Shown: positions 1 to 8,963 of the stretch, one piece after another
Numbering within the stretch: position 1 is the first letter of the stretch
How the letters are laid out: every line of letters begins with the position of its first letter
NCBI RefSeq assembly: GCF_000193205.1
Contig: NC_015278.1
Coordinates: forward strand, 744,001 to 808,000
From: Aerococcus sp. Group 1
Lineage (GTDB): Bacteria; Bacillota; Bacilli; Lactobacillales; Aerococcaceae
Reading direction: 5' to 3'
DNA: 64,000 nucleotides
Program-made: the position numbers and the translations under genes
The notes under the pieces: model-generated
What the model was told of the DNA's origin: nothing
Seen by the model: the letters and a program-made list of their open reading frames with translations, nothing else
The model's database searches: none

Positions 1-1
1 C

Positions 2-1237
2 GAAAAATATGACGAGTTATTGGCTAATCCAGCCATTCATAAGGACTTTATTTCAGCGAGAAAACTTTTCCAAGTCATTGCGGAACTGCACTTTGAATCA
101 GGTTATCCTTATTTAATGTTTGAAGATACGGTTAACAGCCGCAATCCTCATAAGAAAAAAGGACGGATCGTGATGTCCAACTTATGTTCGGAAATCACCC
201 AAGTATCTACTCCTTCCAGCTTTAATGAAGATCTTTCCTTCCGTACTATCGGGGAAGACATTTGTTGTAACCTGGGTTCGCTCAATATCGCCAAAGCCAT
301 GGATCAAGCCCCCGACTTCGGCCACTTAGTCAGCCATGCTATCCAGGCCTTGGACCGTATTTCGAGAAAGTCTGACCTAGAGTCTGCTCCATCAATTAAG
401 AAGGGTAACCAAGCCAACCATGCTGTTGGTTTAGGGGCTATGAACTTACACGGTTTCTTAGCCACCAACCATATTTACTATGATTCAGAAGAAGCAGTAG
501 ACTTTACCGACATGTTCTTCTATGCACTAGCCTACCATGCCTTCAAATCCTCACATGCTTTAGTGAAACAACATGGACCTTTTGCAGGATTTGCTGAATC
601 GGAATATGCGGATGGGTCTTATTTCATGAAATATACTGAATCAAGGGTCCAACCTAAGACAGAAAGAGTTCGTCAATTACTCAAAGATTACGGCTTGCAG
701 TTACCAAGTCAAGAGGACTGGCAAGCCCTCGCTAAGGCTATTCAAGAAGACGGTATCGCTAATGCCCACCTGCTAGCAGTCGCTCCAACGGGTTCGATTT
801 CCTACCTGTCTTCATGTACACCGAGCTTGCAACCAGTGGTTTCACCGGTAGAAACTCGCAAAGAAGGTAAATTAGGTCGGGTGTATGTTCCTGCTTATCA
901 GATTGATAATGACAACTATGCTTATTATCAACGAGGAGCCTATGAAGTCGGTCCCCAAGCCATCATCGATATTGTGGCCGCCGCCCAAAAGCATGTGGAC
1001 CAAGCTATCTCCTTAACCCTCTTCATGTCCTCGGAAGCCACCACCCGTGATTTGAACCGGGCCTATATCTATGCCTATAGCAAGGGCTGTTCCACCATTT
1101 ACTATGTTCGCGTTCGTCAAGATGTTTTAGCCGGCAGTGAACATTTAGAAAGTGATGAACTGCTCTCTGCAGATCCAACGTCTCCAGACCGTTCGTCCTG
1201 TAATGGCAACTCGGAATGTGAATCCTGTATGATCTAG
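2..1237 (+). CDS. nrdE: Ribonucleoside-diphosphate reductase class Ib, alpha subunit (3' part)
   Basis: The reading frame is open from the window edge, so the 5' end lies upstream; about 411 codons are present. NrdE reduces ribonucleoside diphosphates to deoxy forms together with the NrdF radical subunit in the cytosol. Recognisable pieces are the catalytic-domain stretch around NLCSEI, the GCSTIYYVR segment that carries the radical-transfer tyrosines near the C-terminus, and a terminal Cys pair (ECESCMI) that normally accepts electrons from NrdH or thioredoxin. A bidirectional hairpin terminator follows. The family assignment is firm. Any nrdH/nrdI/nrdF partners would lie upstream and cannot be seen. 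Confidence 0.93.
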   Translation, partial: EKYDELLANPAIHKDFISARKLFQVIAELHFESGYPYLMFEDTVNSRNPHKKKGRIVMSNLCSEITQVSTPSSFNEDLSFRTIGEDICCNLGSLNIAKAMDQAPDFGHLVSHAIQALDRISRKSDLESAPSIKKGNQANHAVGLGAMNLHGFLATNHIYYDSEEAVDFTDMFFYALAYHAFKSSHALVKQHGPFAGFAESEYADGSYFMKYTESRVQPKTERVRQLLKDYGLQLPSQEDWQALAKAIQEDGIANAHLLAVAPTGSISYLSSCTPSLQPVVSPVETRKEGKLGRVYVPAYQIDNDNYAYYQRGAYEVGPQAIIDIVAAAQKHVDQAISLTLFMSSEATTRDLNRAYIYAYSKGCSTIYYVRVRQDVLAGSEHLESDELLSADPTSPDRSSCNGNSECESCMI

Positions 1238-1273
1238 GCGAATCCCCCTAGTGAATGAACAATTAAAAGCATG

Positions 1274-1315
1274 CAAAAAAGCAGCTCTTCTATTTTGGAA
1301 AGAGCTGCTTTAATT
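1274..1315. terminator. Bidirectional intrinsic terminator between nrdE and gpmA
   Basis: The arms AAAGCAGCTCTT and AAGAGCTGCTTT flank a short loop, with A-runs on the left and T-rich sequence on the right. It can serve nrdE on the plus strand and the convergent gpmA on the minus strand. Confidence 0.85.
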
Positions 1316-1327
1316 TACTTAAAATTA

Positions 1328-2005
1328 TTATTTATGTAAAACTGTCTTGTTCACAACATTGAGGTTTTCGTCGATGTCATAAACGATTGGTTCGCCAGTT
1401 GCGATTTCAACGCCCATGATGTCATCGTCAGAAATGTTTTCAATGTGTTTGGTTAGGGAACGTAAGCTGTTACCGTGAGCCACAACTAAAACATTTTTGC
1501 CGTCTTTTAATTCTGGAGCAATGTGGTCTTCCCAGTAAGGAAGGGTACGGTCAAGGGTATCCTTTAGACATTCACCAGCAAGCATGTGGCGGGTGTCTAA
1601 GTGGTCATAACGATGGTCAAAGGCTTGTTCACCGCTAGCTTGTGGAGGACGTACATCGTAGGAACGACGCCAGATATGAACTTGTTCATCACCATATTTT
1701 TCAGCGGTTTCAGCTTTGTTTAAACCTTGTAAACCACCATAGTGACGTTCATTTAAACGCCAATTTTTTTCTACTGGTAGGTAGAGGCGGTCCATTTCTT
1801 CTAAAACAATGTTACAGGTTTGGATAGCGCGGGTTAGTACGGAAGTATGAACAGAATCAAATTCAATACCCGTTTCTTTTAAATCTTGACCCGCTTTAGC
1901 CGCTTCCTTACGACCGTTTTCACTTAATTTTGGATCTAACCAACCGGTAAAGACATTGGCTAAGTTTAATTCACTTTCACCGTGACGAATGAATACTAAT
2001 TTCAT
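1328..2005 (-). CDS. gpmA: 2,3-bisphosphoglycerate-dependent phosphoglycerate mutase
   Basis: This 225-residue cytosolic glycolytic enzyme interconverts 3- and 2-phosphoglycerate through a phosphohistidine. I chose the start at 2005 ([11 protein letters not shown]) because an AGGAGG lies just upstream; a longer frame reaching 2062 lacks a ribosome site. Visible active-site elements are the R-H-G motif near residue 8, the N-E-R-H-Y-G motif with Glu86 (the conserved acid/base), and the later V-A-H-G-N-S-L-R motif with the second histidine. The length matches the family. A paralogue lies immediately upstream on the same strand, but about 140 bp with no obvious coupling separates them. Confidence 0.95.
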   Translation of the reverse strand: MKLVFIRHGESELNLANVFTGWLDPKLSENGRKEAAKAGQDLKETGIEFDSVHTSVLTRAIQTCNIVLEEMDRLYLPVEKNWRLNERHYGGLQGLNKAETAEKYGDEQVHIWRRSYDVRPPQASGEQAFDHRYDHLDTRHMLAGECLKDTLDRTLPYWEDHIAPELKDGKNVLVVAHGNSLRSLTKHIENISDDDIMGVEIATGEPIVYDIDENLNVVNKTVLHK

Positions 2006-2149
2006 TTTTTTCCTCCTAAATAATTCTTGCAAAACACTGTGGCCAAGGCCATAATATCTCACTTCATTCTTATTTTACTTGAGAAAAGCCTAGAGGGCAA
2101 TAGCTTTTAAAAGAAAGTGATTATTTTCACCAAGCTTACAGCCCTTTAA

Positions 2150-2821
2150 TCAGCCATTCAAGATTTCCTTACTTTTGATCTGGAGCTCTTGATCAAAATG
2201 ATAGACAATCGGGAGGGCATTGGCGATCTCTATCTGACTGGCTTGACTGGGGTCAAGGTCTTCAATGACCAAGGTTAAGGCCCGTAAGAGGTTACCATGG
2301 GAGACGATTAGGACATTTTCCCCCTGCTTGATTTGAGGAATCACTCGGTCTTCTAAGTAGGGAAGTAAACGCGCTTGGGTATCCTTTAAGCTTTCACTCT
2401 GTGGAAGGCTTGTACTATCTAAGAAGGGGTAGCGGTCGCTGAGCTCATTATCAGTCGCCTCGGGAGGACGGACGTCATAAGAACGTCGCCAGGCATGGAC
2501 TTGGTCTGGACCAAATTTTTTCCGGGCCAAGTCCTTGTTCATTCCTTCCAAGGCGCCGTAATGGCGACCATTCAACCGCCAAGATTTTTCTAAGGGTAGG
2601 TAAAGTTGGTCCATAGCTTCTAGAACAATATTAGTGGTTTGGATGGCCCGGCTGAGAAGGGAGGTATGGACTGTATCGAGATGGATTCCAGCTGCTTTCA
2701 AGCGACGTCCAGCCGCATAGGCCTGGTCTTTGCCTTCTTGGGTCAGTTTGGCATCGTACCATCCGGTAAATAAATTATTTAAATTGGAACTACTTTGTCC
2801 ATGACGCAGTAAGATGAGCAT
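2150..2821 (-). CDS. Phosphoglycerate mutase paralogue lacking the conserved catalytic Glu
   Basis: This 223-residue protein is clearly homologous to the adjacent gpmA along its full length (R-H-G near residue 7, a [10 protein letters not shown] loop, and V-S-H-G-N-L-L-R late). The motif N-E-R-H-Y-G reads N-G-R-H-Y-G here, so the glutamate that acts as proton donor/acceptor in characterised dPGMs is Gly85. Both catalytic histidines remain. From family knowledge the substitution should cripple mutase turnover. The protein could be a bisphosphoglycerate phosphatase, another phosphatase, or a decaying duplicate. The frame is intact and no stop codons interrupt it, which argues for retained function. 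The specific role is unknown. Confidence 0.85.
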   Translation of the reverse strand: MLILLRHGQSSSNLNNLFTGWYDAKLTQEGKDQAYAAGRRLKAAGIHLDTVHTSLLSRAIQTTNIVLEAMDQLYLPLEKSWRLNGRHYGALEGMNKDLARKKFGPDQVHAWRRSYDVRPPEATDNELSDRYPFLDSTSLPQSESLKDTQARLLPYLEDRVIPQIKQGENVLIVSHGNLLRALTLVIEDLDPSQASQIEIANALPIVYHFDQELQIKSKEILNG

Positions 2822-2883
2822 GAGCTTGATCCTTTCATTGATTTTTTCCTCTCTATTTTAAATAAAAGTCAGCTTAAAGTAAA

Positions 2884-2982
2884 TTATCCCTTAGCTGGTT
2901 CAAAGGGTAAAAGGTCAATGAGTTTACCAGCCAGGGTACCAAATATTGTATTCGAAATTTGCTTAGAAAGGCCTTCTTTTCT
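2884..2982 (-). pseudogene. Possible short coding remnant
   Basis: On the minus strand an open stretch without a start codon reads as a plausible protein tail (…IFGTLAGKLIDLLPFEPAKG, then stop). It has no ribosome site, and the family is not recognised. It may be the degraded 3' end of a lost gene, or chance. Confidence 0.2.
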
Positions 2983-3081
2983 TTAGAAAGCTTGCCAGGG
3001 CTTGCTTACAGTAGGGTTAATAGAATTGGTCAAAAATAAGCTAAAAAAGATAGGCATCTTACTTGATTTTATAATTTAATG

Positions 3082-3111
3082 TTAATAAAGTTATTATAGT
3101 TTAATTATAAT
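3082..3111 (+). promoter_or_regulatory. Candidate promoter of the FMN reductase gene
   Basis: A perfect TATAAT lies at 3106-3111, with TTAATA about 18 bases upstream as a weak -35 box. It is about 32 bases before the start codon in very A+T-rich sequence. Confidence 0.45.
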
Positions 3112-3143
3112 AAATATTATTTTAATGTAGAGAGGTATTTGTT

Positions 3144-3716
3144 ATGGCAAAAAAAGTTGTAGTTTTAGTTGGTAGTTTACGTGAGGGATCCTATGCACGC
3201 CAGATTGCCCATAATGCGATCGACATGTTTAGTGACGACTATGAAGCAGAAATTCTAGAAATTCGTGACCTACCCCTTTATGATGCGGACTATGATGACG
3301 CTGAAATGACCAATAAACCTTTACCAGACAGCTATGTTAGCTTCCGTCAATCCATTAGTGATGCGGCTGGTGTCTTATTTGTGACTCCTGAAAATAATCG
3401 GACTATCCCAGCCTGCCTAAAAAATGCTGTTGATGTGGCTTCAAAACCAAAAGGTAAAGTGGCATGGACCAATACACCCGCTGCCATTATTTCTCATTCT
3501 GTGGGAGCAATGGGCGGATACAGTGCCAATAAAAATTTACGTTTAGCCTTGTCTTACTTCGTAATGCCAACCATCCAACAACCTGAAGTCTTCTTGGGGC
3601 ATTCAGCTGATCTCTTAGATGAAAATGGGAAATTTAAGCAAGAATCAACGATTAATTTCGTTCAATCATACATTGATCAATTCGAAGACTTGATGGCTAA
3701 AAATCCTAAAAACTAA
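3144..3716 (+). CDS. NAD(P)H-dependent FMN reductase / flavodoxin-fold oxidoreductase
   Basis: This 190-residue cytosolic protein belongs to the NADPH-dependent FMN reductase family (flavodoxin-like fold), which reduces FMN, quinones or azo compounds. It starts with KKVVVLVGSLREGSYARQ, where the G-S-L-R-x-x-S loop binds the FMN phosphate. The middle carries VLFVTPENNRTIPACLKNA, matching the family P-E-Y/N-N-x-S/T-x-P-x-x-L-K-N-A signature. It stands alone between a promoter and a strong terminator. A second family member lies at 24850-25401. In a catalase-poor H2O2 producer such enzymes plausibly manage quinone and flavin stress, but the substrate is not determined. Confidence 0.88.
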   Translation: MAKKVVVLVGSLREGSYARQIAHNAIDMFSDDYEAEILEIRDLPLYDADYDDAEMTNKPLPDSYVSFRQSISDAAGVLFVTPENNRTIPACLKNAVDVASKPKGKVAWTNTPAAIISHSVGAMGGYSANKNLRLALSYFVMPTIQQPEVFLGHSADLLDENGKFKQESTINFVQSYIDQFEDLMAKNPKN

Positions 3717-3728
3717 GATTTATCAAGC

Positions 3729-3763
3729 AAAGGGACTGTGAAAAAATCCACAGTCCCTTTTTT
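3729..3763 (+). terminator. Intrinsic terminator after the FMN reductase
   Basis: The arms AAAGGGACTGTG and CACAGTCCCTTT are separated by a short A-rich loop and followed by a T-run. Confidence 0.9.
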
Positions 3764-3780
3764 GTCTAAGTTGATAATTT

Positions 3781-4338
3781 TTAAGCGGCTAAGGCTGGAT
3801 AGCGGTCAACAACCTTCTTCATGGGGTAGTAGAGTAAGGTCACGAGCACCGCAGTAACTGCTGCTGTGAACAAACTGGCTGGCATCCCTGTAGCCGCAAT
3901 GGCCATGGCCGCTGCTAGGGAATTGCCTAGTAAGACTTGACGAAAAGTATACTTAATGAAAATCACAATGACCTTAGTGACACCCGCCACGATCCCAATG
4001 GTGGCTAAGCGGCCCATGGATAATTGTGAATGGAAGACTTTTCGGTAGAGTAAGGAGACTACGGCAATCACAATGAGGTTTTCCAGAACGGTAAAGATTG
4101 CTACTGAAGCGTAACCGTTAAGGACGTCATAGAGAAAGAGACCCGCGGCCGCTGCCAGGGTCCCTCGTTTTTCGCCCATTAAGAGCACACCGAGGACAAC
4201 TAAGGCGTTACCAGGGTGGACGAAGCTCTTTGAAATCGCTGAAGGCATGGGAATATGAATAAAAGTAATGGCTAGAATAATGAGAGCTGCGTACATACCC
4301 ATGGCCACCCATTCAAAGAGAGAATTATTTTTATGCAT
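3781..4338 (-). CDS. ECF transporter S component (substrate-binding membrane subunit)
   Basis: This 185-residue, very hydrophobic protein has about five to six membrane segments. It carries the pattern FVHPGNALVVLGVLLMGEKRG followed by a GLFLYDVLNGYA segment, as in the ECF riboflavin-type S component family (PF07155-like). S components bind a vitamin or related micronutrient and dock to the shared EcfT/EcfA energising module, which is not in this window. No riboswitch was recognised upstream, so the ligand is open. The gene is monocistronic and divergent from spxB. Confidence 0.8.
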   Translation of the reverse strand: MHKNNSLFEWVAMGMYAALIILAITFIHIPMPSAISKSFVHPGNALVVLGVLLMGEKRGTLAAAAGLFLYDVLNGYASVAIFTVLENLIVIAVVSLLYRKVFHSQLSMGRLATIGIVAGVTKVIVIFIKYTFRQVLLGNSLAAAMAIAATGMPASLFTAAVTAVLVTLLYYPMKKVVDRYPALAA

Positions 4339-4508
4339 AAGCTATCGCTCCTTTTTAATAAATTTGATATCGATTATAACTCATATTCCAGTTTATAAAA
4401 GAAAAAATTGAGCATATTGTTCAAATTTTCAAGTATCTTTTGATAAAGTGAGGATGAAGAGTTAATTTGTTTAAATGAAATGAAAAAGAAAGGAAAGGGA
4501 CAGTAAGA

Positions 4509-6296
4509 ATGGCGAAAATTGATGCTTGGGTGGCAGGACTGCGTGTACTGGAAGACTGGGGAATTAAGAGTGTCTATGGTCTACCAGCGGGTTCCCTAAA
4601 CTCCTTAATGGATGCTTTTGAAAAAGAACAGGGAAAGATTAACTTTATCCAAGTCCGTCACGAAGAAACAGGGGCCTTGGCTGCTTCCATGAGTGCCAAA
4701 TTCACGGGGAAAATTGCAGCATGTATTGGGTCAGCTGGACCAGGGGCAACTCATCTCTATAATGGCCTCTATGATGCCAAAGAAGATAATGTTCCGGTCT
4801 TAGCCATTATCGGCCAACGTCCAGAAGTTCAATCGAACTTTGACATGTTCCAAGAATTTAACCAAAATCCATATTTTGCTGATGTCGCCGTCTATAACCG
4901 CCGGGTAGCCTATGCTGAACAACTACCAAAGGTCTTAGATGAAGCCATCCGGACTGCCATCGCCAGAAAGGGCGTAGCTGCAGTTGAAGTTCCAGTAAGC
5001 TTTGGCTGGGAAGTCTTGGAAGAAGACTCCTGGTATTCTTCAGCCAAGAGTTACCGCGACTATCCACTAATGACACCTGATGTAAACGATATTGACCAAG
5101 CAGTTAAGGTCTTGGAAGCCAGTGAGCGCCCAATCATTTACGCAGGCATCGGTACCCGAGGCAGTGGGCAAGAAGTGGTTGAACTTTCTAAGAAAATCAA
5201 AGCTCCTGTCGTAGTGACTGGGATTAACTTCGATAATTTCGATTATGAATTCGATGCCCTCTTAGGTTCTGCTTACCGAGTGGCTTGGAAACCAGCCAAT
5301 GAAGCCTTAGAAGAAGCCGACACTGTCCTCTTTGCGGGTTCAAACTTTCCTTTTGCTGAAGTAGAAGGGACCTTTGACCATGTTAAACACTTTATCCAAA
5401 TTGATATTGACCAACAAAAACTGGGTAAACGCCATGACGCTGATGTCAGCATCTTAGGGGATGCCGGCGAATCTATCCGCCAAATTACGGAAAAAATCGC
5501 AGAAAAAACCGATAAGGGCTGGTACAAGGCTAATATCGACAATGCCAAAAATTGGAAAGACTATCTTCAAAGTTTAGAAGAAAGAGAGAGCGGAGAACTG
5601 CAACTCTTCCAAGTCTACCATGCCATTAACCAAGTGGCTGATGAAGATGCCGTATATTCCATTGATGTGGGTAATACCACCCAAACCTCGATCCGCCATT
5701 TGCATATGACACCTAAAAATACTTGGCGAACCTCTAATATCTTTGCTACCATGGGTAATGGTTTACCAGGAGCTATTGCTGCAAAGCTGGAAATGCCAGA
5801 CCGGCAAGTTTGGAACTTAGCCGGAGACGGGGGCTTTTCTATGGCCATGCAAGATATTGTTACTGCAGTGAAATATGATCTTCCTATGATTAATGTGGTC
5901 TTTACCAATGAGCGTTTCGGATTTATCCGTGATGAACAAGAAGATACCAATGATAACTTCTACGGGATCGATATTGCCGATGTCGACTTTGCTATGATTG
6001 GTCAAGCTCAAGGTGCTTCTTCCTACACAGTAACTGAGATTAGTCAGTTAAAGGATGTCTTCAGCCAAGCGGTTGCTGACGAAAAAGACGGTAAAGTCGT
6101 TGTCATTGACTGTAAGATTAGTCTGGACCGTCCAATTCCAGTGGAACACTTAGAACTTGATCCTAAACTTCATGAAGAAGAAGCTATCGCTAAGTTTAAA
6201 GAACGTTACTATGCTGAAGACCTTAAACCTTTAACCGCTTACCTAGAAGCTGAAGGGGTAGAAATCCGCCAATACCAATGGAAGGACACCCTGTAA
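4509..6296 (+). CDS. spxB: Pyruvate oxidase, H2O2-forming
   Basis: This 595-residue flavoprotein of the thiamine-diphosphate family converts pyruvate, phosphate and O2 to acetyl phosphate, CO2 and H2O2 in the cytosol. The N-terminal domain has the ThDP-activating glutamate in VRHEETGALAA (around residue 52). A central FAD domain follows. The C-terminal domain carries the G-D-G-G…N metal/ThDP motif from about residue 439 (GDGGFSMAMQD, then an Asn in VVFTNERFG). The length and order fit SpxB/Pox. AAAGGAAAGGG precedes the start. The gene is monocistronic with its own terminator. The peroxide made here fits the presence of gshF and two flavin reductases nearby. Confidence 0.94.
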   Translation: MAKIDAWVAGLRVLEDWGIKSVYGLPAGSLNSLMDAFEKEQGKINFIQVRHEETGALAASMSAKFTGKIAACIGSAGPGATHLYNGLYDAKEDNVPVLAIIGQRPEVQSNFDMFQEFNQNPYFADVAVYNRRVAYAEQLPKVLDEAIRTAIARKGVAAVEVPVSFGWEVLEEDSWYSSAKSYRDYPLMTPDVNDIDQAVKVLEASERPIIYAGIGTRGSGQEVVELSKKIKAPVVVTGINFDNFDYEFDALLGSAYRVAWKPANEALEEADTVLFAGSNFPFAEVEGTFDHVKHFIQIDIDQQKLGKRHDADVSILGDAGESIRQITEKIAEKTDKGWYKANIDNAKNWKDYLQSLEERESGELQLFQVYHAINQVADEDAVYSIDVGNTTQTSIRHLHMTPKNTWRTSNIFATMGNGLPGAIAAKLEMPDRQVWNLAGDGGFSMAMQDIVTAVKYDLPMINVVFTNERFGFIRDEQEDTNDNFYGIDIADVDFAMIGQAQGASSYTVTEISQLKDVFSQAVADEKDGKVVVIDCKISLDRPIPVEHLELDPKLHEEEAIAKFKERYYAEDLKPLTAYLEAEGVEIRQYQWKDTL

Positions 6297-6377
6297 GGTT
6301 TTTAGTAAATCCTTAAAATTCTATTAATCGAAGAAGAGAGATAATTTCTCTATTAAATTGTGTTCCATATACTTAAT

Positions 6378-6446
6378 AAAGCAGCCAGTGATTGAAAGCT
6401 CCTGTCTCTGTGACTAGGATGGCTTCAGTCCCTGGCTGCTTTTTAC
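6378..6446. terminator. Long hairpin terminator after spxB
   Basis: The outer arms AAAGCAGCCAG and CTGGCTGCTTT enclose an imperfect inner stem, and a T-run follows. It can stop transcription from both the spxB side and the convergent MFS gene. Confidence 0.8.
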
Positions 6447-6531
6447 TAGTACTTGATCTTATCAATCGAAAGTTGTGGCCGGTTCTTTTGCTAATTTTTT
6501 CTTAATGCCTTCTTGATAAACTTTTAAGCGG

Positions 6532-7761
6532 TTACTGTCCTTTACTTATAGATAATAAACTAACCAGGATGCCAGTGCTAGTAAATAATAACCAGGTCAT
6601 GGTGAGGTTCCAAGTAGCAAGCAAACTATAAATAGCTGTTCCTAAAGGGATCGACAGGGTAAAGAGTAGAGAAAGAAAGTTGCTGGTTCGGGCTAAAAAC
6701 TGACTAGGGACTCGCGACATGAGCAAAGCATTAATTTTAGGATTAATCTTTCCCGCGAGATAGGCAGCAAATCCTAGAAAACATAGGCCCACGATAAGAG
6801 GAAAATGCAAAAAGTTAGCGAGTCCCATCAAAATAAAGGTAGTAGCAGTTAGCCTTAAAAGTTGATCAATAGCTAGCTGAGAGAAATAATCATGGGGACT
6901 GAGACTTGCTAGGAGAATGCCACTGACTGTCACAGTTTCAACGACTAAGAGGGACTGGCTATATGACATGTTAAATAATTCTTCTTTTAGAAGAAAAATA
7001 TTATAAATTGCTGTGGTGGAACCGCCTAGAGAGTTTAGTAAAAGGACAGCAACTAGTAAGTGTACAAAGTTTAATCCAGTAGACTGGTTAAATAATTGTT
7101 TAATTTGGGTAAAGATAGGAATAATTTCTTTTATTAAAGCTTTAGATTGATGACTCTCCTTACTTACTTTGTTAAGGTCTAATTCTTTTACTATGGGGAA
7201 TATGAGTCCAACAGCAATCAAAAAGGATAAGGCATTGATGAATGCGACTTGACTAAAATTATTATTTGAGAATGTAAGCAGCCAGACTCCGAGGGCTTGA
7301 CCAGAGAGATTACAAATAAATGTAATCAACTGAGTAAAGGAATAAGCTTCCATTAAATCATTTTGATTAACATACTTTTGAATCATGGGCATTTTTAATC
7401 CATTGCTATAATCACTCAAAATATCGCTGCTTATATTAACGAAGCTGACGATGGAAAAAATGAGGAGGGTCGCTTGGTTAATAATAAGGGCAACAAAGGT
7501 AAATAAAATCGCTTGTATAAAACCGCTTAAAATTAAATATTTCTTTTTATCAATAGTATTATCGGCCCGAATGCCGACAAAGACCGTAAATAGACTGGGA
7601 ATGACCATGACAATATTGGCCAAGCCGACCATTAGATTCGAATGAAAACAATTAGCAGCATAGACAATAAAGACAATATTATAAAGGGCCGATCCTATGG
7701 AATTGAAGAATCGAGAAATAGTTAGATAGCGATAGATTCTATTCTTAAAAAGTAAATGCAT
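6532..7761 (-). CDS. MFS family transporter
   Basis: This 409-residue membrane protein has about 12 predicted helices. The N-terminus (FKNRIYRYLTISRFFNSIG) and the cytoplasmic loop after helix 2 (GIRADNTIDKKKYLILSG) resemble the drug/metabolite efflux branch of the major facilitator superfamily. It lies 78 bp downstream of and in the same direction as an Rgg-type regulator, so the two probably form a regulator-transporter pair. A weak AAAGGA is the only ribosome-site candidate. The substrate is unknown; export of a peptide or toxic compound is a guess from context only. Confidence 0.8.
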   Translation of the reverse strand: MHLLFKNRIYRYLTISRFFNSIGSALYNIVFIVYAANCFHSNLMVGLANIVMVIPSLFTVFVGIRADNTIDKKKYLILSGFIQAILFTFVALIINQATLLIFSIVSFVNISSDILSDYSNGLKMPMIQKYVNQNDLMEAYSFTQLITFICNLSGQALGVWLLTFSNNNFSQVAFINALSFLIAVGLIFPIVKELDLNKVSKESHQSKALIKEIIPIFTQIKQLFNQSTGLNFVHLLVAVLLLNSLGGSTTAIYNIFLLKEELFNMSYSQSLLVVETVTVSGILLASLSPHDYFSQLAIDQLLRLTATTFILMGLANFLHFPLIVGLCFLGFAAYLAGKINPKINALLMSRVPSQFLARTSNFLSLLFTLSIPLGTAIYSLLATWNLTMTWLLFTSTGILVSLLSISKGQ

Positions 7762-7839
7762 TATAAGGACATCCTTTCCCTTAGATGATGGTTATATTGT
7801 ATGATTTACTTCATTTAAGAAAATTAATTTTGAATATAT

Positions 7840-8712
7840 TCAATAAGCCCTGTTTGAAAGCTCTTTATTCATAGCCTTTTGGTAATAATCGGCGACATTA
7901 TCGCAGTGAAGTGTCTTCAAAATAGCTATGGCTGTTTTCATTTGATCGATACCCTCTGAAGCGCCATTTAATTTATAAGCATAAAGTCCCTTGGCCCAGA
8001 GGTAGATGATGCGGTAGTAAGTTTCATTTTCCTTAAAAAAATGGTTTTGTATTTGTTTATCAAAGTAAGCAGCATTGACGTAGTCCTCCACATCGATACA
8101 AAGTAGAAAACCATTTATTAAAAGAGTATGAATTAATCTTCTATTGCTTTTTAGTCCTCCAAAACAATCCGATTTATGTAACATTTCGTGGGTATATTGA
8201 GTAAATAATTCCGATGAGATAAGGGTTGAACTTATGGATAGGAGGGTAAGCTCATAGTTTCCCCAAATTTCTGTGCTAAAGAGATAGTCATGGAGAAAGG
8301 CACTTTCTTCATCGGATAATGTGGTAGTGTCATCCAAAGCCTTCATGTGTGCTTTAATAATGATTGAATTGATTTTGTGGCTTTTCTTTTGGGGAGCTTT
8401 TTGCCATTTCTGTACTTCTGAAAGGTAGAGTTTTTTTAGAGCTTGCCTGTCATTATGGAGTTCAAAATCAAGAATATTTTCTTGCAATTTGACTAATTGA
8501 CTTTCAGAAAAACCCCTAGCCAGATAGAGGTACTCATTGACTTCAATATGTGTATTATCAAGAGCTGTAAATAGTTTGTGGGCAGAGATTTCATTCTTTC
8601 CATTTTCAAACTTAGACAGCATCGAAGCCGAAAAGTCACCACCGCTAGCTTCAGATAAGGTAATATGCTTAGCCTCACGAAGTTGCTTAAAAATTTGTCC
8701 GAGTTCTTTCAT
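7840..8712 (-). CDS. Rgg/GadR/MutR-family transcriptional regulator
   Basis: This 290-residue cytosolic protein has an N-terminal helix-turn-helix (residues about 1-65, containing SEASGGDFSASMLSKFENGKN) followed by an all-helical region typical of the Rgg peptide-binding TPR-like domain. Rgg proteins often answer to short hydrophobic peptides. I looked in the flanking gaps and did not find a convincing shp-type peptide gene. It is divergent from gshF across a 251-bp gap with tandem repeats that may be its operator. It probably controls the MFS gene downstream, itself or gshF. Confidence 0.85.
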   Translation of the reverse strand: MKELGQIFKQLREAKHITLSEASGGDFSASMLSKFENGKNEISAHKLFTALDNTHIEVNEYLYLARGFSESQLVKLQENILDFELHNDRQALKKLYLSEVQKWQKAPQKKSHKINSIIIKAHMKALDDTTTLSDEESAFLHDYLFSTEIWGNYELTLLSISSTLISSELFTQYTHEMLHKSDCFGGLKSNRRLIHTLLINGFLLCIDVEDYVNAAYFDKQIQNHFFKENETYYRIIYLWAKGLYAYKLNGASEGIDQMKTAIAILKTLHCDNVADYYQKAMNKELSNRAY

Positions 8713-8766
8713 AGCTATAACCCTCTAAATCGTATAATTATTAGTTACAATATTTGATTAAAGCAT

Positions 8767-8802
8767 AGTATATCCTTTTTTATCGCTTAAAGTATATCCT
8801 TT
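8767..8802. repeat. Tandem 12-bp repeat in the rgg-gshF gap
   Basis: AGTATATCCTTT occurs at 8767-8778 and again at 8791-8802, a spacing of 24 bp (about two helical turns). Read on the minus strand each copy ends in TATACT, a plausible -10 box. This is a candidate regulator-binding site or pair of promoters for the rgg gene. Confidence 0.4.
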
Positions 8803-8963
8803 CTATAATTTTGGATCATTGTTAAGATCAAAGTTGATATCATATTAATAATCAAAAATTAATAACAAAAAGTAAGCTAAACACTTTTTACTAGTATTCA
8901 ATCGTGGTAAAGTTAAGGAAATAGTCTAAGTACCTCAAAGTACTATTAGGGAGAAAACAAGTT

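Larger units (their letters stand above)
2822..3143. other. Intergenic region between the PGM paralogue and an FMN reductase
   Basis: These 322 bases contain the possible coding remnant on the minus strand, then A+T-rich sequence leading to the promoter of the next plus-strand gene. Nothing else was recognised. Confidence 0.5.

Noticed and set aside
4339..4508. A riboswitch upstream of the ECF S component
   Set aside because: The gap is short and A+T-rich, with no recognisable riboswitch core.
4858..6011. Several antisense frames within spxB
   Set aside because: They are shadows of a strongly conserved gene, with no independent signals.
8713..8963. A short hydrophobic peptide gene for the Rgg regulator
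   Set aside because: I scanned both strands of the gap and the rgg-MFS gap and saw no peptide frame with a good start and ribosome site.
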